The translations under genes were made by a program, and so were the position numbers. Under the pieces are notes generated by a model. That model had not been told where the DNA came from, did not search any database, and was given only the letters and a program-made list of their open reading frames with translations. This document shows positions 46,798 through 56,254 of a stretch of DNA of 64,000 nt, in pieces. The stretch's first letter is position 1; every line of letters begins with the position of its first letter. The stretch spans positions 239,481 through 303,480 of the forward strand of contig WNYE01000053.1 of NCBI GenBank assembly GCA_021396245.1, in the 5' to 3' direction. The DNA is from Sporothrix humicola. Taxonomy: Eukaryota; Ascomycota; Sordariomycetes; Ophiostomatales; Ophiostomataceae.

Positions 46798-49700
46798 AAA
46801 TAGTGACCGCCAGACTGTGTTCATTGTTTTCCGGAAGAATTGACCTGTCTGGGACCGAAAATGGCATCTCAGCTCGAACATTGAGTTTCCACTCGGTCAT
46901 CAATGCAGGCCATATGCAGCCTTCTTCTCTTTCCTTTCAGCTCCGGTCAAACATGACAAGAGTGGAGAGTGCAAGTGCATACATATATGTGCAACAGACG
47001 CATCTCGTCCCTTCGAAAACAGCATTCTGTCGTGTGTCTGGTGTCGTGTGCCTTTTTGTCTTTCTGTCTTTTTGTGTACTTTCACCAGATGTACCTTTTG
47101 AAGTTTTTTTTATTGTCCTGCAGCCCGCGTTGTGTTTTCTTTTTTTCTAATGCCACCCTATGCAGTCCATGCATCGAGCTCACCGACAGCAAATAGAAGC
47201 AAGAAGCACATAAAAATTTTATCGGCAAGCTTTTCAATCACCATGCACAATGCATCCCAAAATTTACAGCACGCATACGTTATGCAGGTCGTTCCCCCAA
47301 AGTTCTTTGCCCCACGGTCAGTTTTCAGTTTTTAGTTTCCCATCTATTCTTGTTTTTTTGTTCTTGTCCTTCATTATTCGCCTCCCCCATGCCTATGATT
47401 TCCTTTTTCGATTTGTGTCTTCTTGGCTTTTCTCCCGGCACCGGCAGCATCCGCGTGATCAACTACCGCAATGCCTTCAGGTCTGGCGTCTCCGTAAATT
47501 GCACTGTTTCACCGGAGATTCACTTTCGCTCTCTCGTTGAGTCGTTCTCTTAGCCCCCTCCGCCTTTCCCGTATTTTCCGCGATTCCCGGCATCTTTTCC
47601 CCTGATACCCGGGTTCTCCAACGGTCATGCCAATGATCTTCTCCTCGATCGATATTCTGTGCGGAGGGAAAAGGCGAATCGATCAACGTAGCTCGTTGGC
47701 CTTGCTTCCCCCAAAGAACAAAAGTGCATCTCTTGCTCACCCTGCATCCTGCATGAGACGAGGAAGCGGTAACCGGAGGCGCGGGGGGAGAGAATGGAGA
47801 ATGGATGGAAAGAGTACCATTAAATCCCGCATCGACGGAATATGCATAAATTTTGAAAAGAGGAAAAGACGATACGATTGAGTGGTCGCGACTTGCGTCC
47901 CAAAAGAGGCGGGGTGTCAGCGTTCATTCACTGGCAAACAAGAAGCATTTTTCAATGTCCTGTGGTACCCAAAAAGAAAATCTGACAATCAAAAACAACG
48001 GCCAGGCCGTCTGTTTTCTTTTTCTTGTGATCGATTCCTTCTTCAGGGCATCGACAATAGGTAGTAGGCGTTCGTGTCATATTCTTGTGTTCACTGCGTT
48101 GTTTTTGTTTCCTGCTTCCTTCTTTCTGACGTTCTCCCATCTCCCCTCCTGTCTGTCTCAAAATCCTGCACCAATGACTGCAGGTTCCACATTACTTCCC
48201 GTCATAGCCGTCCAACTATTTTGTCTTTACTTATAGAGGACAGACTCATAACAAAAATCACCCACCCTTTCCCGGCGCAAATCCGGGGGGTGGCTCGGGT
48301 GGTACTCGATCCCGTCGTCCGTTTGAGAAGGATGCATGGGAAAATCAGTCGAGTCGGCAGTCCTTTTGGGTGTTCTCGTTCTCGTTGGTTTGGGTGCTTC
48401 TCCTCGTATGGGTGCGGGGAAAGATCCTACTTGACACTGCATTGCTTGCCTTTTGTCTGTTCTTTCCTCGATGGCTTGAATTCTTTTCAACATTATCAGA
48501 AAAGTTAACAAACGGTTCCGAGTCACTGGAAATATCTGCTCGAGAGCAACATCAACCTTGCTATCTGTAAGAATTTGTAATTTACTCCCGTGACTTGCCA
48601 TCCAGTCACCTGGTCAGTGTCAGACAGCGTCGTAATGAAGCCCAACCAACCGTATTTCTGCATGCTGGACGACGTTGAAGATTGCGGCTCAACAGGCCCG
48701 TTAGCGTGTTGGTCAACGTGACAAGGCTGGGGGCTTGGCCTTCAAGCCTTGCTTCAACATCAGCCCAAGAGGTCATTTCCATTTTCTGATACCTTGAACT
48801 TCAGGCCAAGTTGGGTCACAGAATTTTCTAGAATTCTTGGTTGTTTGGTGGCGTTCTCGAGATATTTTTCAGAAAGATTAATTTTGTACGTGAAAGAAAT
48901 TACCTGTTGTCCCCTTATTCGTCCCGAATAAATAATAATAAAATAAAACACAAGAAAAAGAAAATTGTTTGAATTTTATTCCAATTTTTAGAAAGTAAAA
49001 ATTAAATAACGCGAGAATAATGACGAGGACATTGACAGGCTGACAGCTAGTCGTAGAATATAAAAGGATTCGGCCATGTGACGCTAGATATGTGACGTTC
49101 GTTTGCTTTATTTACTTTTTGCCTTTTGGGGCACGGTTCATCCGGTTGAATGCTCACCGCTCTCCTTCCCCCTTGGCTTACGAGCAGAGCCTCATTTGAC
49201 GTCCCTGAAGGAAAGATGCCTGATTTACCAGATACATAACCTCTTTATGCGGACTATCAATGTGCACTTATGGTTCCTTGGCAACCTGAGGCATCGTCAT
49301 CACTGCCACTACTAGCCTCCTCAACCCCTTAACGCCTTACCTCGGCGCCTGCTCATCTACAAGCTTTCAACGAAAGGCACTCCTTTAAGTGCACGTTTTA
49401 TTCCGATCTTCTCTTTCAATTCTTCTCTTTGGTCTCACCGCTCCGTCCCTCGAGGGAAGCTTCTCCCTTGGCATCATTTACTTGTTGTCTCCCTAGCCCC
49501 CTTTCCGCCCCTCCTCTTTGTTGCGTTCTGCATCCGATACCAAGGGGCAAACGACATCTCCCAAGTTGGGCACGTTGATATTGCGGACCGGTCCGCACTA
49601 TTCTGCTTCTCCAAATATCCAAAAATAAAGAGAACGTGAGCACATAATTTTCAGATGGCAGGAGAGGGAAGAGCCGCAGATTCAAGGCACATCTTGAAAG

Positions 49701-51169
49701 GGGGAAATAGCATCATCAAAAGTCCATGTTCGGTGTTCACCGGCGGTGACGATGAACCGTGGCATGTTTTCCTGCACTTTTCACGAGCCTTCCCACTGCC
49801 GAGGCAATGTATAGCGGCATCATGGATCGTGTGAAAACAGCTCTTTGAAGCTTAAAGCTCTAGCTCACAAGAAAAGCACATTCACCCAGTCTTAGTGTGT
49901 TAATTCGTCGATGACTAGGGGAGACTATTAGGACACATCATGTAAAGATCTCCGTATCGTCCCCGATTTCGATCATGCGGCCGACTCAGCCCCTGGTTTT
50001 GCACATCGATAGCTATGTCAAGGTCAACGGACGACAGCTTGTATGCTCGCCCCGTATATTGTCTGGAGGACATCCACCTGGAAATTGACAATGGTAAAAA
50101 TCATAGATGTATATATCGGAAGATGCCTGCTGGTCTGCCTCATGAAATCAGGGCTGCCATCGTGGCTGTGAAAATTATGTACCGGGCATTGCATCGAATA
50201 GAAGACAGAATGTAGCATATAGCTTGAAATTTGCGAACTCGTGATGCCATTCTGTGTCGTGTATCACGATCTGAGCTTGGTCCGCTTGCGTACAACCGTT
50301 GACAAGGTGCTTCGTCCCGTCTGTGGATCTGTAAGGCAAAGAGCACGCGCCCCTTCTTAGTCTCCTTTTTCTTTTTTTTTTTTTTTTGCGATCCATCATA
50401 TCAACCTAGTCACGTACGCTACGGATATGAATCACACCACAAAGACTGGGCACCAATGCTTAATTCTTGGAGGCAAAAGGCGTCCGAAACAAAATTTTGG
50501 ATTATCTTGACATATATTTTTGATTTTCTGGTCTTTGAGAATATTCGTAAATTATTTATTTTCAGTCGATTCCATTAAACCCCATAAATATAGCTCTTTC
50601 ACCAGGAGAAAGGGGCTGGATGGCAAAATCAGGGGCAAGTAGATGCAACAAAATAGCACAGAATTCAAATCGGGGCAACCACTATGAAAAAGGGGCTCGT
50701 CGTGGGGCAGGTTAAGGGAGGACGGGAAAGGCTCAAGCATCGTCACACAAACTAAAAGCTAATATCCACGGACGCATGGAAGGCAAAGAGAAAAGTGAAA
50801 AGAACAAAAACGAGGCAATAGGCTTGTCAAGGCAGAGTTAAAGACAACAAAAAAATGACGAAAATAAGACGAACGGGTTTCAGGTTGCCCGATATGTGAT
50901 GAGAGGCCTCTCCGTGTCAAAGAAGAATCAATGAATCACCTCGTCTGTAAGGCCTCCAGGCTGTCACTGTCATGGTTCGTTCCGTTTGCATCTCACTGTT
51001 TTCTGGATGCCTTATTTTTAGTGAATCCTTTTCCTTTTCAAGTGATTATCAAAGAGGATTGGACGAGATGCTTCAAGTGTTGCCCGAAAGAGGGACGTAG
51101 GGCAGAGTGCGGACGCTTTGAGGCTCTTGAAATATCAGGGCCGCATCTTGAGCGCAAACTCGTCTATGA

Positions 51170-51191
51170 GATATACAATTATATATTGATC
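51170..51191 (+). promoter_or_regulatory. TATA-like element of the small cysteine-rich gene
   Basis: ATATAC and TATATAT lie about 180 bp before the ATG. Downstream is a C/A-rich leader with no ATG in the last 100 bases, an arrangement typical of strongly expressed fungal genes. Confidence 0.4.
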
Positions 51192-51366
51192 ATGGCGACA
51201 CTGCGAAGAAAATATTCAATCCTGTCTCCAAGATCATTCTCTACAAACCTCGGATATTCATTCAAACTCAAACATACCATTCAAACACCATCTATCCAAA
51301 CCGACCTTCAGATCACACAAAACAGCCATATTTTACAACACTCATCACTCCACCTACCGCCCCAAA

Positions 51367-51555
51367 ATGGCCAACGACGAAGAGCCCATCTCTCGCCCGT
51401 CAACCCCCGCGGATACCGGCGTTACGACACAGGATGAGCGCAAGTCAGAGTACTACTGCTGCGCGTGTGCCAAAAGCAACAAGCAATCTCTCATCGACGA
51501 GGGTGCCACATGTAGCTGTGGCCACACTCAGGATGGAAATTGCGAGCAGGTCTAA
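51367..51555 (+). CDS. Small cysteine-rich zinc-ribbon-like protein, 62 residues
   Basis: Intronless frame from ATG (context CCCAAAATGGCC) to TAA. The first 28 residues are acidic and Pro/Thr-rich, probably disordered. The second half has Cys31, 32 and 34 (YYCCACAK) and Cys49 and 51 (CSCGHT), with Cys59 near the end. The two Cys clusters with the following Gly-His resemble the C-C...C-G-H pattern of small fungal zinc-ribbon proteins that begin with W/Y-x-C-C. No signal peptide is present, so it is probably intracellular. Function is unknown; metal binding is inferred from the Cys pattern. The TATA-like element and the C/A-rich leader without ATG support real expression. It is the only intact gene I can support at the edge of the gene-poor stretch and is transcribed toward ISN1 (convergent). 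Confidence 0.65.
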   Translation: MANDEEPISRPSTPADTGVTTQDERKSEYYCCACAKSNKQSLIDEGATCSCGHTQDGNCEQV

Positions 51556-51987
51556 GAGGCCAAGCATTTTACTTTGAAGGAAAATGGAGAGGTCGGAAGG
51601 GCGAGAGGGACGAAAGATGTGAAGGGCTGGGCCCTTTTGGAGAGGGCGGGTTGCTTTGAGTTGTTTACTTTTACTGTTTCTTTCTCTTTTCTTTCTCTGC
51701 AGGCGGAGATTTTTTCGAATTCATGCAGTTTTTCAAAGGCCGGCAATGGAGGATCTCATTTTACACAAACCCTGCAAAGGAACAAAAGCATATAGAAAAA
51801 AAAGAGTCGTTGAGAGTTGTTAGATATTTCCCTTAGAAAATAGAATAGAAAAAAGCGAGACTACGCTGGCCGTTGTCTACAACAAAAAAAGTTTAAAAAA
51901 GAAACAAGTCCTGCTACCGTGAATGATATTGAAGCATAAGATATATTTATTATTATATGGTATAAGTCTGTCGTTGAACGAAGCACC
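51556..51987. other. Convergent intergenic sequence
   Basis: Contains the 3' ends of the small cysteine-rich gene and of ISN1. It is AT-rich toward 51900-51960, with TATATTTATTATTATATGG that may carry poly(A) signals for both strands. No gene is seen. Confidence 0.55.
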
Positions 51988-53555
51988 CTAACCAATCAAT
52001 TCCAGCAGCTCATCAAGAAGTGCCTCCGTCTCGAGCGGATTGGCCACCCATGCAGTCGTTGCGGCACGCCGCGCTCGGAAATCATTGGCTCCTGCACTCA
52101 GGAACTGGTCACCCACATGCAATGTTGTTCCCGGGCGAGCTACAACCTCGTCACGCATTTCTGGTGGCGGCGGCGAGCCTGGCATACCAGGTTTCCCCAA
52201 AAACAGCAGTGCATGCTGGCAGATGAGCACACCCCAGCTCTTGTCGCCGATATCGACGAACACATCCCGACCGCCGTTGAATGCACAGAACGGTACACGA
52301 CCTGCTCTCCCCGCTGGACTGGCCTCAAGGCGTTTTTGGACGGTGAGCACAATCTCTTCCAGACTCTCGCGAGCGATTTGGATCAAATCGTTGGGGTGCT
52401 GGCTGTTCTGGCGCTGCATCGGGATCATGCCGACGGCGCGGGCCTTGCGCAAGATCTGGGCCGGCAGCTGCATGCGCTCAACACAGGACCGCAGCGTGGT
52501 CTCGGCGAGGTCGAGCAGCTGGCCAATGTCGTCGGTGGGCCACTGTTTCATGGCGTCGGGCATCCAGTCGGCCGGGTCGACGGGGGCGAGGAGGGCGTTG
52601 GGCGGGGCCGTGGCGCAGTACGAAAAGACAAAGCTGGCCTCGCCGCCGACGACCAGCAAACTATGTTTCTGGGCGTCGGTGAGCTCGGTCGATTGGTGGA
52701 CGGCGTTGAGCAGGCCATGCAGCCGCTCATAGTACTTTTCGGCAGCGTCGTAGCCAGCGGCTGTGACAATGCCGACTTTGATATTGCGGCGAAGCAGGGC
52801 CATGATGCGCGGGATGATCGGGCTGTCTGGCTCCAAGTTGTGGCCGTCGGCGTAGAGTGTGAGATCACCATCAAACGTCACTAGTTGGAGAGAGTCGCTG
52901 CTACTTAGTCCATGCGCTCCTGATCCTGGCACGGCGTTTGCTACGGGTGTACCGTCGCGGGCATGCTTTGTGCTGTGAGGAGAGGTAGCTGTCAGGGCCA
53001 TGAGTTGCGCAGTGTTGAGTGTCAGCCGCACATCGTTGAATGACGGTGGCACGAGCCGGCGAGACGAAATGTGCCGTCGCGCGTCCTGGTACATAAACGC
53101 GGCCTCCAGTGGCAGGGCTGTGAAAAAGGGCCCTGCTGTGGGCACGAGCATCTGCAGCCGAGATGGTCGTGGCGGCTGTTTCGTTCCCTGGAGAGTGTGC
53201 AAGTCTTGCAGCTGGCGATGCTCGTCGATCATGGCCTCGATGCCCCGCATGATCTCGGCATAGCGGCGGCGGACCTCGGCGGTGTTGGCGTCAAACACGG
53301 CGTCGTCATCTTCAAAGTCGCCGGCCGGCTGGGAAAAGAGGACAAAAGGGCTGATGAGGAGACCCTTGACCCATTCTAGGGCGGTGAGTAGAGTGAGCCA
53401 GACGAATGCTGTAATGGATGTATCTTACCAATTAACTGGTCCCGACGATGGGATTTCAGAGCGTCTGGATGAGAGAGTCAGAACAGATGAGCATCGTGAG
53501 ATAAGAGGGTATGACAAGGATCTTTCTTACATTCAACACGGTATTTGCTGGTCAT
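51988..53555 (-). CDS. ISN1: IMP-specific 5'-nucleotidase ISN1, three exons
   Basis: Cytosolic HAD-superfamily enzyme that removes phosphate from IMP to give inosine, part of purine salvage balance; 482 residues. Exons: 53555-53531, 53464-53429 and 53375-51988; phases agree. The spliced N-terminus MTSKYRVEY, then HRRDQLIEWVKGLLISPFVL, is the highly conserved start of ISN1. The HAD motif is VTFDGDLTLY with Asp189 (nucleophile) and Asp191. Later motifs are VVGGEASFVF, FVDIGDKSWGV and the acidic C-terminal HAD motif HVGDQFLSAGANDFRARR. Length is slightly above the yeast protein (about 450). There is no targeting signal. The neighbouring UBX gene on the same strand starts over 2 kb upstream, so they are not an operon. 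GGAAGGAGC lies 234 bp before the start codon. Confidence 0.93.
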
Positions 53556-54551
53556 TGTCGATCTAGGGCTGATAAGAGTGGAGAGCTGTAGGAAGGGAGA
53601 GGAAGACAGGAGGATGAGCACAGGTTTCGAGGGTGCTCGATATATATACTTTGTGGTCTCTAGGAAAAAGCAATAACTGGCAAAAGGCTGGGCATTGGCT
53701 ATGCAGGTCTGAGCTTGGACGAAAAGGAGAGGAGGTCATGCGGACAGTGCCGACGTTCGGTGTGTGCCAGGATGTGTATGGCTTTCGAGGAAGGAGCGAG
53801 CTGTGCATGTGTTGGGTCTTGCCAGTTGGGTGCCAGCTAAGCTCGCCGCGCGGGGAAGGGACGAGCTAGGGGAACTTGCCCGCTCCCAGCTACTGCAGGC
53901 CATCCCAGACCGCTATGAAGTCATTCTATTTACAGAGGGCCGTTTCGAGACTAGTGCCTGGACCACAACTGGGGAAAGAGCAATCAAGAAAGAGGAGCAC
54001 GGAGGAGGAAGGAGAAAAAAGGAAGAAAAAAAAGAAACGAAAGACAGAAAAGGAAAGAGGAAGCCAAACACAGTTGCACTGCTTCTGCGGTCGCGCCTGC
54101 TGTCTTACAGCTTTTGGTTGGGCCGAGAGCGGGAGAGGTGGAGACAACACACGGCAGCAAGTGTGCTCGTGACCCGGCCACGGTGACCTGCGAGCTGTTC
54201 TACAGGACGATAAGGCATATGGAGTACGGAGCACAGCAATATTTGGACGGTCGGACAAGAAGAGAATCAGACGCAATTCGTGCCCAATTGTATTGAGACA
54301 GCTTATCCTGGATATCGCCAAGTAATTGGTCAATTGAACACATTACATGAAGGTGAGAAAGACGGGATATACCCAGGTCTAAAAGAACACAAAATAGACA
54401 ACTGATATGCCAATGGACAAAAAAAAAGATATTGAAGATAACATAGGGCCGATATTGTGGCATGATTTAAACTGCTTGTCCTGCCAAGAAAGGATACTTC
54501 GTATTAATCGTCTTCACCGTACTTTATATAAGTGTGTGTTTTTCTTCTCCA
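53556..54551. other. Intergenic region between ISN1 and the UBX gene
   Basis: About 1 kb with the ISN1 promoter and the UBX-gene 3' region. GGAAGGAGC is at 53789-53797 and GGAGTACGGAG at 54221-54231. A purine-rich run lies at 53990-54060. No gene is supported. Confidence 0.6.
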
Positions 54552-56254
54552 TTACTCCTCTGCCTCACCGTCTTCAGACTCCTCGACCTCCTCCACAACC
54601 AGACTTGCTGACTTGCCGATAGCCTCGAGCAGCGTCTTGGACTCGGACGGCTCGTGCACCTCGCGCGGCATCATCGACGCAATCCGGAACTTGTACACGT
54701 GCGTGTAGCCGGCCGGCTTCTCAACTTTTTCGCTGACCGTCTCCTCCTCCTCTTCATTCTCCTCACCCTCCTCGCTTACCTCCTTGCTGTTGCATTCCAC
54801 AAAGGCGTACAGGTCCTCCACGGTGGCATCGGCCGCAAAGCTGCGGCGCAGACGCTCGCCGCCGCGCGACTCGGGCAGCTTGATCGCGACACGCACGGCT
54901 GCGGACGCGGGCTCTGGCGCCAGAGTCGTCGCCCGCCATGCCTTCCACTGCTTGCCCAGCTTAGCCTGCCGTGCCGCCTCGGCCTCGCGCTCGCGCGCTT
55001 GCTGCTCAGCTTCCTGGCGCTGCCGCTCAGCCTCTTGCCGCTGCCGCGCGCGCTCGCGGTCAATGGCCAGCGACCGCTCGTAGGCGTTGTCCTGCTCGAT
55101 GCGGATGTTGCGTGTGGCCTCGTTGGCGACGCGCACAGCCCGCACGGCCGCCAGGTCCTCGTTGTACTTGGCCGTAGAGGAGCGCAGCTGCTCAACGAGA
55201 TACGCCGGGGAGACAGGGCCCACGATGCGCTTGACGGTGCCCATCCGGGTGCTGCCGCCCTCCTTGGGGGTCACGCAGATCATGGCCAGGAAGGGGAACT
55301 TGGTGACGCGGTGTTCGATCGACACCTGGTACGCTTCCGGGTCGCGCACGCTGCCGCCCCACAGAATGATGTTGTTCGCTGGGTCGTTGATAAACTCGAC
55401 GACGTCCGGATGTAGAAGCGTATCCCGCGCGTAGCTCTTAGTATCGTCGTGCTCGGGCGCCATCAGGACCATCAGTAGATACTTAGGTTCTGTCTTGGCC
55501 TTGTCGTAAGCCTGTGTGTAACCCATCTCGACAAACGGTAAAGCCTTGGAGCCTGTAGCCTCTTCAAACTCGCGCTTGAACCGGGATGCGGCGTCGCGCG
55601 GGTTAAGCTGCCGCCGCGGGGCTGCGCGTGCGCCGCTGGCCATGCGCCGGAACGCGCCCAGACCCGGAATGAGACCCAGGATGTACTGCACCACGCCCCA
55701 CACGCCAGCCAGCAGCCGGTAGCCCAGATTGAAGGGCGAAAGCAGCAGAGCCATGAAGAACGACGGCCGCACAACGGGTGCTGGCGGCTGCACGACAATC
55801 CGCCGAGCCACATCGGTCCGCTCGGCCGCCATCCGCCGGTTGTTCTCGGCGGCGTACCGGGCCTGTTCAAAGACGTTGTGAACGGGCGGGCCGCCGGCCG
55901 CGAAGCCGCTCAGGGGGTCGCCGAGGTCGATGAGTCGCTGGGGCTGATTGTTGGCCGGTCGTGGGGCGTTTTGGGGAGGCGGAATGTTGTTGAGGTCGGG
56001 CACGGAATCGTCTTCGCCGTCAAAGAACTTGCTGACGGCGACCTGCGTTTGTTAGACGGCGATAAAACATAACCGAGAAAAGCAAATTGTGGGCAACCTA
56101 CCGTAACACTCCATCCTGATCTCCGTAAAAGGCCAATCGCTGCCTCGCCGTCCTGGTTCGTCAGAGTCCGAAACTGCCGCAGCGCCTCCTGCTGCTCTGC
56201 TGTGAGCGGCGGGTCGGCCGCATTGGGCGCCGCGCTGGGCCCCGGGGTCGCCAT
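54552..56254 (-). CDS. UBX-domain protein with UBA-like, hairpin and UAS domains (FAF2/UBXD8-like), two exons
   Basis: Predicted ER/lipid-droplet adaptor that recruits the Cdc48/p97 ATPase during ER-associated degradation; 547 residues. Exon 1 is 56254-56102 and exon 2 is 56042-54552, with a 59-nt intron between SGWSVT and VAVSKFFDG. Residues 15-60 form a UBA-like helix bundle (LTAEQQEALRQFRTLT). Residues about 145-181 are a hydrophobic hairpin (FFMALLLSPFNLGYRLLAG and onward) with central glycines and prolines, typical of monotopic insertion. Residues about 205-320 are the thioredoxin-like UAS domain. About 345-400 is an Arg/Glu/Gln-rich coiled coil (RQRQEAERQRQEAEQQ). The C-terminal UBX fold (about 420-530) is interrupted by an acidic insert (EEGEENEEEEE). 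This is the domain order of S. pombe Ucp10 and animal FAF2. The ATG at 56254 directly opens the UBA-like part. Confidence 0.88.

Larger units (their letters stand above)
34458..51366. other. Gene-poor stretch of about 17 kb
   Basis: Neither strand shows an intact gene that I can support, although elsewhere in the window a gene occurs every 3-5 kb. The first 2.5 kb is purine-rich on the plus strand and probably includes the kinase promoter and leader. The rest has mixed composition with many short T-rich and CT-rich runs and a few tandem repeats (34873-34908, 40980-41005, 42757-42776, 43105-43135, 43690-43712). GGAAGGAGC occurs at 34643, 37490 and 38969, and TACGGAGTAC-type motifs at 35021, 37529, 38183 and 41581. 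Coding-like fragments lie at 37451-37978, 38280-38758 and 46102-46797 (separate entries). An AT-rich patch lies at 48920-49010. I found no tRNA, 5S rRNA or transposase. Confidence 0.55.

Noticed and set aside
48900..49130. AT-rich patch as centromere-like or transposon terminal sequence
   Set aside because: Only about 100 bases, without inverted termini, target duplications or RIP-like TA excess over a longer range.
50375..50395. T runs at 16743 and 50378 and A runs at 16945 and 29756 as retroposed poly(A) tails
   Set aside because: No flanking target-site duplications or adjacent coding or tRNA-derived sequence; simple homopolymer runs are sufficient explanation.
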